Positions 1-8,837 of a DNA stretch of 64,000 bases are shown here, piece after piece. The notes beneath the pieces are model-generated. The model made no database searches. It was not told the DNA's origin and saw only the letters and a list, made by a program, of their open reading frames with translations. Each line of letters opens with the position of its first letter. Position 1 is the stretch's first letter. Made by a program: the position numbers and the translations under genes. Source of the DNA: Paenibacillus crassostreae (GTDB lineage: Bacteria; Bacillota; Bacilli; Paenibacillales; Paenibacillaceae); NCBI RefSeq assembly GCF_001857945.1, contig NZ_CP017770.1:62001-126000 (forward strand). The letters are read 5' to 3'.

Positions 1-279
1 ACCGGCGACTACCTTCAACAAGGAAGCCCGAAGCCTGCATACGGCTTTGGCAAATCCGTTCTTGATAACGAGCAATATATCAAGACCGCGTTATGGGGCG
101 CTCCGCCAGAGGTGCTCGTGAAATACGGTTCGACCTTGGACGATATTCTAACGGAAGGCTTTACAAAGATCATCATGGGTGCTGAAAACATCGATTATTT
201 CGATAAGGTGGTTGAAAATTGGCGAGCAGCTGGCGGTGACACGGTGACCGAGGCTGTTAATGAGATGTATTTGGAATAA
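1..279 (+). CDS. Extracellular solute-binding protein of sugar ABC transporter, C-terminal end (partial)
   Basis: Open from the first base to TAA at 277-279, giving the last 92 residues of a longer protein. The reading frame (TGDYLQQGSPKPAYGFGKSV and on, ending TEAVNEMYLE) looks like the C-terminal lobe of the LplA/YtcQ-type substrate-binding lipoproteins that pair with LplB/YtcP-like permeases. Such proteins capture oligosaccharides outside the membrane and deliver them to the permease pair encoded just downstream. A hairpin with a T-run follows the stop, so it is probably more strongly expressed than the permeases. The 5' part, including any signal peptide, lies outside the window. The family assignment rests mainly on the gene order. 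Confidence 0.8.
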   Translation, partial: TGDYLQQGSPKPAYGFGKSVLDNEQYIKTALWGAPPEVLVKYGSTLDDILTEGFTKIIMGAENIDYFDKVVENWRAAGGDTVTEAVNEMYLE

Positions 280-301
280 GTGAAAAATACAAGAAATATC
301 G

Positions 302-330
302 AAGAGAGCGAGCTAGGCTCGCTTTCTTTT
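302..330 (+). terminator. Intercistronic hairpin between binding protein and permease genes
   Basis: An AGAGAGCGAGC / GCTCGCTTTCT stem with a 3-nt loop is followed by TTTTCCC. It looks like an intrinsic terminator or mRNA-stabilising hairpin. This position is typical in importer operons, where it raises binding-protein expression over permease expression. Confidence 0.6.
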
Positions 331-364
331 CCCAATATTGGCGATTCTGAATGGAGGATAGGAC

Positions 365-1255
365 ATGCTAAACAAAATATGGCGGCAGCGCGAATTCCAT
401 TTCATGCTGATTCCAGGAGTTGTTCTTGTTTTTATTTTCAGCTACCTGCCCTTTTACGGATTGATTATCTCCTTTCAGGATTATAATCCGGGACTAGGCT
501 TCAATTCCCCATGGGTTGGAATGGAGAATTTTGAACACGTCTTTCATCAGCCTAACTTCTTGAGAACGATATGGAATACCCTGTACATGTCCGTGTTCAA
601 AATCATAGGCGGCGTCATCGTGCCCGTCATCTTTGCTTTGTTGCTGAACGAAGTGGCACGAACATTTATCAAGAGAACATTCCAAACTCTGGTTTACTTG
701 CCGAACTTTTTGTCTTGGGTCATTATGGCGGGGATCATGATTGATATTTTGGGCTCGGGAGGCATCGTGAATTCGTTTCTCGGTTTGTTTGGTGTGGCGC
801 CTATCTCTTTTCTGGGCGACCCGTCGATATTTCCATGGTCGATGATCATAACGGACGTTTGGAAAGGATTCGGTTTTGGAACCGTCGTCTATTTAGCGGC
901 ATTGGCAAGTATTGACCCCGGTTTATACGAAGCGGCAGTCATTGATGGGGCGAAACGTTGGAAGCAAACGTTATATATTACATTGCCGTTGCTTACTCCA
1001 ACGATTGTTCTCATGTCGGTATTGTCCCTGAGCAATGTCTTGAACGCGGGTTTCGATCAGATCTTCAATCTGTATTCACCTTCCGTTTACGAATCTGGAG
1101 ACATCATCGATACGTATGTGTATCGGCTCGGTATCCAACAAGCGCAATATTCTGTAGGTACTGCGATCGGTTTGTTCAAATCGGTTGTTTCCTGCATCAT
1201 GGTAACCTTATCCTATTTCCTTGCGCATCGGGTCGCCGGCTACCGAATATTTTAA
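365..1255 (+). CDS. Sugar ABC transporter permease, LplB/UgpA type
   Basis: 296 residues with about six hydrophobic spans; ATG follows GGAGGATAGGAC. The binding-protein-dependent permease signature (EAA loop) is seen near residues 187-205 as EAAVIDGAKRWKQTLYITLP. This length and motif are typical of the inner-membrane permease that pairs with a YtcP-like partner for import of oligosaccharides in Paenibacillus. It lies between the binding protein and the second permease, and no ATPase gene is present; such systems often share a distant MsmX-type ATPase. The substrate cannot be told from the sequence. Confidence 0.88.
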   Translation: MLNKIWRQREFHFMLIPGVVLVFIFSYLPFYGLIISFQDYNPGLGFNSPWVGMENFEHVFHQPNFLRTIWNTLYMSVFKIIGGVIVPVIFALLLNEVARTFIKRTFQTLVYLPNFLSWVIMAGIMIDILGSGGIVNSFLGLFGVAPISFLGDPSIFPWSMIITDVWKGFGFGTVVYLAALASIDPGLYEAAVIDGAKRWKQTLYITLPLLTPTIVLMSVLSLSNVLNAGFDQIFNLYSPSVYESGDIIDTYVYRLGIQQAQYSVGTAIGLFKSVVSCIMVTLSYFLAHRVAGYRIF

Positions 1256-1274
1256 TGAAGGAGGAGGCAATCCC

Positions 1275-2165
1275 ATGATTCAAGACAAAAGCCTGGGACG
1301 CAGGCTGTTCCAAGTGATAAATTACTTGATTCTGATTCTAACGTCGCTGCTCTGTATTCTGCCATTTGTAAACCTGCTTGCCGTCTCTTTCAGCGGCAGT
1401 GCGGCAGTATCCGCAGGAGATGTCGTATTCTGGCCGATTGATTTCAATACAAATGCTTATGAGTTTGCATTAAAGGGCGGGGAATTTTTCCAAGCTTTAT
1501 GGGTGTCGGTCCAACGCGTAATATTGGGGACACTATTTAACCTTATCTTAATGGTTCTTACTGCGTATCCATTGTCCAAAACCAAGACCAAGGTAGCGGG
1601 TCGCGGCATCTATATGGGATTCTTCGTGATTACGATGCTGTTTAACGGAGGAATTATTCCGAATTACCTCATCGTTGTCAAAACGGGGCTTATCGATTCT
1701 CTTTGGTCATTAATCCTGCCGGGTGCACTTCCGGTTTTCAGTATGATCATTCTGATGAACTTCATTCGAGGTTTACCGGAAGAGATTGAGGAGTCGGCAA
1801 CGATTGATGGAGCCAGTCCATTGCAGATTCTCATTCGCATCATACTCCCACTTCTTAAGCCGGCGCTTGCAACCGTCGGATTGTTCAGCATCGTTGGTCA
1901 TTGGAATTCTTGGTTCGACGGCATAATCTATATGAATGACACAGCCAATTATCCGATACAAAGCTATTTGCAGACGTTGCTTCTCAACTTCGAACAGATT
2001 ATGCAAAGATCGAACAATGATTATACTCAACTGCTGGCGATGATGAACGTGAGAACCGGACGCGCCGCTCAACTATTTCTGGGTGCTCTTCCCATTCTGG
2101 TTGTATATCCGTTCTTGCAGAAATACTTCACAACTGGTCTTGTGCTCGGTAGTGTGAAGGCATGA
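1275..2165 (+). CDS. Carbohydrate ABC transporter permease, YtcP/LplC type
   Basis: 296 residues from the ATG at 1275, which follows a strong GAAGGAGGAGGC site; a longer frame opens upstream but has no ribosome site. The EAA loop appears as EEIEESATIDGASPLQILIR, the arrangement of the second permease of CUT1-type importers. It starts 19 bases after the first permease and is surely co-transcribed. It should form the heterodimeric membrane channel with the preceding gene product. Codon use is G+C-richer than the genes beyond 2.6 kb. No terminator is obvious after the stop; a transposase remnant follows. Confidence 0.88.
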   Translation: MIQDKSLGRRLFQVINYLILILTSLLCILPFVNLLAVSFSGSAAVSAGDVVFWPIDFNTNAYEFALKGGEFFQALWVSVQRVILGTLFNLILMVLTAYPLSKTKTKVAGRGIYMGFFVITMLFNGGIIPNYLIVVKTGLIDSLWSLILPGALPVFSMIILMNFIRGLPEEIEESATIDGASPLQILIRIILPLLKPALATVGLFSIVGHWNSWFDGIIYMNDTANYPIQSYLQTLLLNFEQIMQRSNNDYTQLLAMMNVRTGRAAQLFLGALPILVVYPFLQKYFTTGLVLGSVKA

Positions 2166-2259
2166 TACTATTGAACTAAATCGGATATCAGTGTTGATAA
2201 GAAAAAATGAGGAACTCGCACTTGGTCAACACTTCATTTGGTAGACATTGTAGAAACAC

Positions 2260-2550
2260 CTAGGTTACAAGCTGGTTCCTGTATTTAACAGGAATCAGCT
2301 TTTTCAATTTCCGTTGTGCTCTATCATCGTTATAAAAGCGAATGAATTCCTCAATACTTTTTTGTGCCTCATCGATACTTCATATATCATAAGGATAGAG
2401 TGCTTCGACTTTAAGATGAGAGAAGAAGCTCTCCATTGTGGCGTTGTCATAACAATCGCTTTTGCTGATCCTCAGATATACATAGAGCTCCTTTACGGTT
2501 TGTTTATGCTTAAGCTCGTCGATGACGACATATCTAATTGGTGGGTGTCC
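2260..2550 (-). pseudogene. IS3-family transposase (OrfB) remnant with internal deletion and stop
   Basis: Read on the minus strand, the frame gives an OrfB-like N-terminal bit (HPPIRYVVIDELKHKQTV) running straight into the conserved C-terminal catalytic region (CYDNATMESFFSHLKVEALY), then YPYDI, an in-frame TGA, SIDEAQKSIEEFIRFYNDD, and the usual KLIPVKYRNQL end with TAG at 2260-2262. Most of the DDE domain between the two parts is missing and the frame is interrupted, so it cannot encode a working transposase. The YDNA...ESF..LK motif is characteristic of IS3/IS150-type elements. No matching terminal inverted repeats were identified. It sits where base composition changes. Confidence 0.8.
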
Positions 2551-2667
2551 CTAGAAATGGATTCGTGTTTATATGAATTAATATTTTGTTAATATTTTCG
2601 CTATAAAGAATCAAGAATCATTTTATATACTTAGTCCATAAGTAATTATTGAAATGGAGTGAAGAGG

Positions 2668-3912
2668 ATGAAAGTAAGCAAAACAGCAAAAACAGCAGCG
2701 ATATTCGGAATTGGAGCATGTATTTTTGTAACGACTGCTTTTGCAGATATGGCATTGGGTTCGGGATATGATAAGCTGAAATCTTCGGCGAAGTATACCA
2801 CAAGTCAATTGGAAAATGGGCTTAACAATTTTACGGTTGAACAAACCATGTCCGTTACATTGGATGATGAGATTGTCCAGTATCATAATTGGGTCCTGAA
2901 GACAGATAATGTTAATAAACGAACAGAAAATGTAACCGTCTCAAAATCATATAATGAGGATGAATCTGAATATTATGCTTATGATGATATGACCCATAGT
3001 GCATACAAAGATCGTCGAGATAACCAACTATATGTCACCGAATATTCATCTAACGAACGTAGAGAAGATTTCTATAAAGTGGAAGATCTTTTTCAAGAAG
3101 AAGGAGCTGTCGAGATTGAAAAAATCATTGACGCTGTTGTAGGTAATTTGAAAGATCTCGTTCAGGTTGATAAAAACAAAGAAGGTAACGATACCTTTAG
3201 CGGATCATTAAATACGTCTCAAGTACCTGCGTTAGTTAATGGAGTTAGTTCTTTTGGTATTAAACAAATTATTGGTAGTGAACATGAATCAAATCAAGAT
3301 TCCTTGTTACCTAAGTTTACATCAGATATCTATGTAACCTCCGTCGAAGGTTTTGCAAGTGAAAATGAGCAAGGGATATTAACGCATTCACAAGGCTCTG
3401 TTTCATTCTCAGGTAAAGATATAAACGGTCAAGAGCATCAGATTGATGTGAGTATATCTATTGATTTAAAGGATATAAATAGCACTGTCGTAACTCCTCC
3501 TGACTTTACGAACGGAATTGTAAATCAATATGATGCTAATTCTACGCTTAATGAGAAGTATGAAGGGGCATATGTTAACAATATTGTTATCCAGGAAGGC
3601 TCTGACATTATTAAAATCGGTGAACGTAAGCTTGTTCTTGAAGAGATTAGTGATAATCAAATCATTGGAAATCTAGAAGAAACTGTGTATGAAGGTTATG
3701 AGAAGAAATATGAATCCAAGTCCCTAACGTTTACGAAAATCGAACAAAATAATTATCAAACCATAATTGACTATGTTGATCAGGAAGGTAATACAGGTAG
3801 CGCATTTATAAATAGAAATGAAGGATTGGATTCCATTTATTTCATTTATGGAGTAAATGGGGATATTCAACCGAACTTTTACAACGGAAATTATGTCAAA
3901 GTATTCGAATAA
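2668..3912 (+). CDS. Secreted/membrane-anchored protein of unknown function next to ABC/two-component module
   Basis: 414 residues from ATG 2668; a GTG nine bases upstream is also possible, but the AATGGAGTGA site fits 2668. A signal sequence or N-terminal membrane anchor (AAIFGIGACIFVTTAFA, about residues 8-24) is followed by a hydrophilic extracellular region rich in Asp, Asn, Tyr and beta-prone sequence. There is no lipobox. I do not recognise a named family. The protein looks like those Paenibacillus secreted proteins beginning with an ALGSGYDKLK segment that occur near anti-sigma or ABC-exporter genes. Its position before an exporter and a sensor kinase suggests an envelope role, but this is inference. 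Confidence 0.65.
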   Translation: MKVSKTAKTAAIFGIGACIFVTTAFADMALGSGYDKLKSSAKYTTSQLENGLNNFTVEQTMSVTLDDEIVQYHNWVLKTDNVNKRTENVTVSKSYNEDESEYYAYDDMTHSAYKDRRDNQLYVTEYSSNERREDFYKVEDLFQEEGAVEIEKIIDAVVGNLKDLVQVDKNKEGNDTFSGSLNTSQVPALVNGVSSFGIKQIIGSEHESNQDSLLPKFTSDIYVTSVEGFASENEQGILTHSQGSVSFSGKDINGQEHQIDVSISIDLKDINSTVVTPPDFTNGIVNQYDANSTLNEKYEGAYVNNIVIQEGSDIIKIGERKLVLEEISDNQIIGNLEETVYEGYEKKYESKSLTFTKIEQNNYQTIIDYVDQEGNTGSAFINRNEGLDSIYFIYGVNGDIQPNFYNGNYVKVFE

Positions 3913-3942
3913 TGATGATAGTGAAATAAAATAAGGCATCTG

Positions 3943-3985
3943 AAGGTAGGCGATCCCCTCTAAGGGGATTGCTTTGCCTTTGTTG
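3943..3985 (+). terminator. Intrinsic terminator after the secreted protein gene
   Basis: GGCGATCCCCT and AGGGGATTGC form a stem with a CTA loop, and flanking AAGG/CCTT extends it before TTTG. It separates 2668-3912 from the ABC/two-component operon. Confidence 0.6.
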
Positions 3986-4012
3986 GCTTAGTGAATGGAG
4001 GCAGACATAACA

Positions 4013-4738
4013 ATGACTTGTGCAATTGAATTTGACCATCTGACCAAACTCTATAATAATGCTAGGGGAATTGATGACCTAAATCTAACCGTGCAGCAAG
4101 GCGAGATATTTGGATTCCTTGGACCCAATGGAGCAGGTAAAACAACAGTTATGAAAATGATGACTGGTTTAATAAAGCCGGATCGCGGTGATGTTCGTTT
4201 GTTTGGTTCCAGTGTGCAGAATCAATACATAGATGCGATACAACATGTTGGTAGTTTAATCGAAACAGCTGAATCCTTTCCGTATCTTACAGCCTTTGAA
4301 AATCTAAAACTTCATGGTAGATACTATGAACAGGTAGATAATAAACGAATTCATGAATGTCTTGAAATTACCGGTCTATCTAAATTCGCACATGAAAAAA
4401 CAAGAAAATTCTCACTAGGTATGAAGCAAAGATTAGGAATAGCTACAGCTATTCTATCCGAACCAAAGCTTCTAATTCTGGATGAACCATTAAATGGACT
4501 TGATGTAGAAGGAATGCTTGATATTCGTGCATTAATCAAGAAAATGTCTTCTGAACAAGGAACAACTTTCTTTATTTCCAGTCATCTAATCCATGATGTC
4601 GAAGTAACTTGTACTCGAATTGGAATCTTATTAAATTCTAGGCTTACAAGTGTAGATTCAACAGAAACCATATTACAGAACTTTTCTTCGCTGGAACATT
4701 ACTTTATAAATGAGGTGGAGCGTAATGCCCGGATTTAA
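4013..4738 (+). CDS. ABC transporter ATP-binding protein, BcrA/antimicrobial-peptide exporter type
   Basis: 241 residues from ATG 4013 (TGGAGG lies 11 bases upstream; an ATG at 3995 would overlap that site). Walker A is GPNGAGKT at residues 37-44, the signature is FSLGMKQRLGIA, and Walker B is LLILDEPLNGLD. The sequence and length match the ABC-2 exporter ATPases of the bacitracin/lantibiotic-resistance type. It overlaps the permease gene by 14 bases and is followed by a kinase and response regulator, the usual layout of a Bcr/Lan detoxification module in Bacillota. The exported substrate is unknown. Confidence 0.88.
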   Translation: MTCAIEFDHLTKLYNNARGIDDLNLTVQQGEIFGFLGPNGAGKTTVMKMMTGLIKPDRGDVRLFGSSVQNQYIDAIQHVGSLIETAESFPYLTAFENLKLHGRYYEQVDNKRIHECLEITGLSKFAHEKTRKFSLGMKQRLGIATAILSEPKLLILDEPLNGLDVEGMLDIRALIKKMSSEQGTTFFISSHLIHDVEVTCTRIGILLNSRLTSVDSTETILQNFSSLEHYFINEVERNARI

Positions 4739-5477
4739 AGCATCCTACATCAATGAATTGTTCAAAATACAAAAAAAGAAAAAACTAGTAATGGCGATTA
4801 TACTATCGATATTAGCAGTTCTGATTGGACAAATTTCAGTAACGGTCGTTAATCAAAGCTTTGGCTTGCTCATTGTGAATAGTACAGAATTACCTCTGAT
4901 GATATTAAGCGTTATGATGTATACCGTCTTCCCGCTATTTATAACGTTTATCGCAATTGATATGTTTAACGGTGAATTCAACAGTAATACAATGAAGTTG
5001 ACCTTAACCAAGCCAGCTACACGATATTGTATTTTTACTGCCAAATTCGCGGCTATTGCAACAATCATAATCGTAAATCTATTATTTATACTTATTTTAT
5101 CTCTTGTGATCGGTATCATTTTCAATCCATCATCAACGACGTTAGTGGGTATCGTGCATGCTCTTATCGCTTATTTCGTGAGTTTGTTTCCACTACTTGT
5201 TTTTGCTTTGCTTGTTATCGTATTAGCTAATATGGTACGTGGAGGGCTGACTGTATTCTTCTTAACAATCCTGATCTTTGGTGTACTTTACATAGGAGGT
5301 TTATTTTTCTCCCAAGTATCAAGCTTTTTATTTACGTCAATGTTTGATTGGTATCGATTATGGATCAGTGGGACTTTTCATCTATTTAAACTTTTACGTT
5401 TGAGCCTAATTATGATAGGATGTGGCATGATGCTCTATACCATAGGGTATACACTTTTTGAACGCAAGGTGATCTAA
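4725..5477 (+). CDS. ABC-2 type exporter permease
   Basis: 250 residues from ATG 4725, preceded by GAGGTGGAG and overlapping the ATPase stop. About six hydrophobic helices (first near residues 20-42, last near 225-245) with short polar loops, including MFNGEFNSNTMKLTLTKP, a segment typical of BcrB/LanE-like ABC-2 permeases. Translation is probably coupled to the ATPase. It should form the membrane half of an antimicrobial-peptide or lipid-intermediate exporter. The stop TAA directly abuts the TTG start of the kinase gene. Confidence 0.85.
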   Translation: MPGFKASYINELFKIQKKKKLVMAIILSILAVLIGQISVTVVNQSFGLLIVNSTELPLMILSVMMYTVFPLFITFIAIDMFNGEFNSNTMKLTLTKPATRYCIFTAKFAAIATIIIVNLLFILILSLVIGIIFNPSSTTLVGIVHALIAYFVSLFPLLVFALLVIVLANMVRGGLTVFFLTILIFGVLYIGGLFFSQVSSFLFTSMFDWYRLWISGTFHLFKLLRLSLIMIGCGMMLYTIGYTLFERKVI

Positions 5478-6914
5478 TTGAAGTTATCTCGACGAGTCTT
5501 TCTATTTAATATATTATCTATCCTTCTTGCTATTGTTGTTGCGAGTCTGATCTATATGATTTCTATGGCGATCAGCACTCAGTTCAACATGACATCTGAG
5601 GCAACAGAGACGCTGGAACATACCATGGAAAGGCAAACTTTATTTGTTCAATTGGAAAAAGAAATCACACATCTCCCAGTGGAGAAGGTAACGGATGATA
5701 TGGTGAATGCATTAAGTTCGCGACTCAAGCTAGTAGAAGCAGACATCGCTATCATACACAACCATACAGTTGTTGCTTCATCGATACCATTGAGTCGAGT
5801 AGATGTAATTGCATTGGTGCAAGGGTTCAACTTTTCACAGGATATCATCAATTTATCTAGTATGAAGGTCCAGTATAAAACCATTCCATTATTACAGGAT
5901 AACGGCTATATCTTTCTGTTAAATGAATATCATGAGCAGACTTTTTCCATTTGGCTTAACGTCGCCGTAGCACTTATTACATTTTTGCTAGTATACATTG
6001 CCATGAGTGCCTATATATCACGTAAAATCACAAAGGGAATAATTCAGCCTATTGAACGTTTAAAAGAGGCTGCTATTCAAATTAGTGAGGGTGAATTAAA
6101 TTCCTTCATTCCCGAGGAAGGGAATGGAGAGCTCCTGGAACTGTGTAAAGCGCTTGAACAAATGCGAATTAAATTGAAGGAATCTATTGATTTACAACAA
6201 AAATATGATAAGAATAGAAGTTTCCTTGTATCCAGCATTTCGCATGATTTAAAGACCCCTGTGACCTCGATTAAAGGTTATATAGAAGGCATCTTGGATG
6301 GTGTAGCTAATACACCTGAAAAGAAGCAGCAATATCTATTGACGGCACAACGAAAAGCCAACCTTATTAATACGATGATAGAGGATTTATTGCTTTATTC
6401 AAAACTTGATCTGAAACAGATGCCGTTTAATAAACAGCCTATTGATTTCGTTAGCTATATTACGGATGGAATACAAGAAAATATGGAACTCTTGAAATCA
6501 AATCGAGTTAGGATGGAGACCGAATTTAATATTAATAACAATTCCATGGTGTACCTCGATAGCGATCGATTCATGCGCGTGGTTCAAAATATCATAGATA
6601 ATGCCCTTCATTATCATGAGAGGCAAGATCCTGTTATTACAATCATGCTTAGAGAGACATATTCCACAATTATTTTAGAAATAAAAGATAATGGTAAGGG
6701 TATGAAAGAGGGAGAGATAAATCGGATTTTTGATCGGTTTTATCGTTCTGATGAAGCTCGAACGGTAGATACGGGAAGTGGTCTGGGACTTGCGATTGCC
6801 AAACAAATCGTAGAAGCACATGACGGTAATATTTGGGCCAAGAGTCAAGAAGGTGTTGGTACTAGCATCTTAATATCATTACCAAATTACAAGGGGGGGA
6901 AAGGGCGTGAGTAA
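5478..6914 (+). CDS. Sensor histidine kinase (HAMP-HisKA-HATPase)
   Basis: 478 residues from TTG 5478, with GCAAGGTGATC as the ribosome site and the start immediately after the permease stop. Transmembrane helix 1 lies around residues 9-29 and helix 2 around 155-178, with an extracytoplasmic region of about 125 residues between. A HAMP segment follows, then the phosphoacceptor box SISHDLKTPVTSIKGY with His256, an N box (NIIDNALHYH) and G boxes (DNGKGM, GSGLGLAIAKQ). It phosphorylates the response regulator encoded just downstream (8-base overlap). It likely senses envelope stress or a peptide and controls the exporter genes in the same operon. Confidence 0.92.
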   Translation: MKLSRRVFLFNILSILLAIVVASLIYMISMAISTQFNMTSEATETLEHTMERQTLFVQLEKEITHLPVEKVTDDMVNALSSRLKLVEADIAIIHNHTVVASSIPLSRVDVIALVQGFNFSQDIINLSSMKVQYKTIPLLQDNGYIFLLNEYHEQTFSIWLNVAVALITFLLVYIAMSAYISRKITKGIIQPIERLKEAAIQISEGELNSFIPEEGNGELLELCKALEQMRIKLKESIDLQQKYDKNRSFLVSSISHDLKTPVTSIKGYIEGILDGVANTPEKKQQYLLTAQRKANLINTMIEDLLLYSKLDLKQMPFNKQPIDFVSYITDGIQENMELLKSNRVRMETEFNINNNSMVYLDSDRFMRVVQNIIDNALHYHERQDPVITIMLRETYSTIILEIKDNGKGMKEGEINRIFDRFYRSDEARTVDTGSGLGLAIAKQIVEAHDGNIWAKSQEGVGTSILISLPNYKGGKGRE

Positions 6915-7626
6915 ACGAATCCTTATTGTCGAGGACGATGTTTCTATCGCAGAGCTTCAAAAGGACTATTTGCAAATTAGCGGCTTTGAAGTCACGATTG
7001 TTGAGGATGGGAATCGCTGCTTATCCTTAATGGAACGTGAGCATTATGATCTGATCATTCTCGATATAATGTTGCCTGGCAAGGATGGTTTTGAAGTCTT
7101 GAATGTCATTAGAGAAAAAGAAGATATTCCTGTCTTGTTAGTAAGCGCACGAGCTGAGGAGATATATAAAATTAAAGGTTTAGGATTAGGTGCGGACGAT
7201 TATATTACAAAACCATTTAGTGCGGCTGAATTAGTGGCAAGAGTACAGGCGCATGTGAAGAAATATGAGCGATTGGCTGAGCGGTTCTCACAACAAGCTC
7301 CTGATGATGAATATTTATATAAAAGAAATATGATTACGGCCCGTGGGCTAACGATTGATACAGATGCCAGACAAGTGTTTGTGAACGGTAAAGAAGTTGT
7401 TTTGCCCCAAAAGGAATATGATTTGTTATTATTCTTGATGCAAAATGCAAATCGAGTGTTCAACAAAGATGAACTCTTTGAACGAATATGGGGAATTGAT
7501 GCTCTAGGTGATGTAACGACCGTCACGGTACATATTGCACGGATTCGTGAGAAAATCGAAGAACAGCCAAGTAAGCCAGAATATATAAATACAGTCTGGG
7601 GAGCAGGGTATCGATTCATGGTGTGA
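6907..7626 (+). CDS. OmpR/PhoB-family response regulator
   Basis: 239 residues; GTG start at 6907 within the end of the kinase gene, preceded by AAGGGGGGGAAAGG. The receiver domain holds the acidic pair EDD near residue 9, phosphoacceptor Asp53 (LIILDIMLPG) and the conserved Lys (ITKPF). The C-terminal winged helix carries PQKEYDLLLFLMQNANRVF and ends TVWGAGYRFMV, typical of the family. It is the cognate partner of the preceding kinase and the last gene of the operon; a strong terminator follows. Confidence 0.94.
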   Translation: MSKRILIVEDDVSIAELQKDYLQISGFEVTIVEDGNRCLSLMEREHYDLIILDIMLPGKDGFEVLNVIREKEDIPVLLVSARAEEIYKIKGLGLGADDYITKPFSAAELVARVQAHVKKYERLAERFSQQAPDDEYLYKRNMITARGLTIDTDARQVFVNGKEVVLPQKEYDLLLFLMQNANRVFNKDELFERIWGIDALGDVTTVTVHIARIREKIEEQPSKPEYINTVWGAGYRFMV

Positions 7627-7666
7627 AAAAGACAAATTGCTGAATTAAGCAGTCTGTCTTTTTTTA
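7626..7666 (+). terminator. Intrinsic terminator of ABC/two-component operon
   Basis: AAAAAGACA pairs with TGTCTTTTT around an inner GCT/AGC stem, and a run of seven T follows. Overlaps the end of the response regulator gene. Confidence 0.8.
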
Positions 7667-7833
7667 TCTATACATGTTGTTTGTATATGATATTTTTGGA
7701 GGAAATTGGATTGTGAAAGGCGAATGTATATATTCGAAGCTCAGTGGTATGAGTAATTTTTAAATAAGTAAAGAGTGATTATAACTTTTCTTTACTTATG
7801 AGAATGAATTATGGTGTCGAAAGGGGTATTTTA

Positions 7834-8769
7834 TTGGGGAAATTAATACAGTTGTTGGACGGAATAGAAATACGCAATTTCCAACAAGATGACATGCCAT
7901 TACTTGGTGAATTGTACAACTCGGTCAACGATAGAGAAAATGCTACGTTTTGGTGGGTGGGCGATTCGGAGAACTGGGTTAATGTGTTTTGTGCTTTTGA
8001 AAATGGAAAGATGGTGGCAAAGGGACAAGTCGAGGTGTTCAATATTGTTCCAAGTGGTCGCTCGACGAAAAGTAAACATGCGATCTATCTTAATCTAAAA
8101 CCTATCCCAGAAAGAGAATCAGATCTCAATTTATTAGAACTACTCTATTCATATCTTTTCTCGCGTGCCAAGGAGATCAAAGAGTCTTTATCTCAGGAAT
8201 ACGCTACATATCTATATGTAGGTAACGATGCATCGGAGACTATCAATAGTCAATTTTTTATTGAGCAGAAGGGCTTCCGTCATAGTGAAAGTTTATTTAC
8301 AATGAAACGCGACCTTAAGGAGCCGATTTCAGATTTGCCATTAAATGATGAGTTTCATCTGACGCATTGGAAAATGGAATCATCTCATGAAGAAGGAGAG
8401 TATTTGGAGTTGAATGCCGAGGTATGGCCTGATACCCCACTTGGGGTGGAGAGACTATCTCAATTCAAACAAAATTCACTGTGGACCGCGATAGTTGTTC
8501 GAGATGCCAATACGATTGTAGGTAGTTTAATGGTATGGCGGGAAGAGGATAAAGGAATTATAGAAGATGTTTTCGTACGTGATCCGTGGAGAAATCGTGG
8601 TATTGCAAAATATATGCTGACTCAAGCGCTGAGTTATTTAAAAAGTAATGAACTAGATTCTGCTGAATTGATGGTATTAACTACGAATGAGTCCGCATTG
8701 TCACTATACAGTTCTGTTGGATTTAATAAGATTAAAGAGGAAATACGATACGGTATTGAGCTTGGTTAG
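7834..8769 (+). CDS. Tandem-GNAT N-acetyltransferase
   Basis: 311 residues from TTG 7834, chosen because GAAAGGGG lies seven bases upstream; an ATG at 7798 lies in the right arm of an inverted repeat (AAGTAAA...TTTACTT). The C-terminal half has the acetyl-CoA loop DVFVRDPWRNRGIAKYMLTQ and the closing LYSSVGFNKI, both hallmarks of GNAT folds. The N-terminal half looks like a second, degenerate GNAT domain. It acetylates an unknown small molecule or protein in the cytosol. It stands alone with its own ribosome site, the first of the single-gene accessory run. Confidence 0.85.
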   Translation: MGKLIQLLDGIEIRNFQQDDMPLLGELYNSVNDRENATFWWVGDSENWVNVFCAFENGKMVAKGQVEVFNIVPSGRSTKSKHAIYLNLKPIPERESDLNLLELLYSYLFSRAKEIKESLSQEYATYLYVGNDASETINSQFFIEQKGFRHSESLFTMKRDLKEPISDLPLNDEFHLTHWKMESSHEEGEYLELNAEVWPDTPLGVERLSQFKQNSLWTAIVVRDANTIVGSLMVWREEDKGIIEDVFVRDPWRNRGIAKYMLTQALSYLKSNELDSAELMVLTTNESALSLYSSVGFNKIKEEIRYGIELG

Positions 8770-8837
8770 TAGAATGAATGGATTGTACATATACGTGACT
8801 AACTTTACGTGGTTGGTCATTTAAGGATGGTGTAAAT

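Noticed and set aside
958..1278. 106-residue plus-strand reading frame
   Set aside because: Lies entirely in another frame of the two permease genes, has no ribosome site and no family resemblance.
7200..7619. 139-residue minus-strand frame opposite the response regulator
   Set aside because: Shadow of a well-supported gene; composition is that of an antisense frame.
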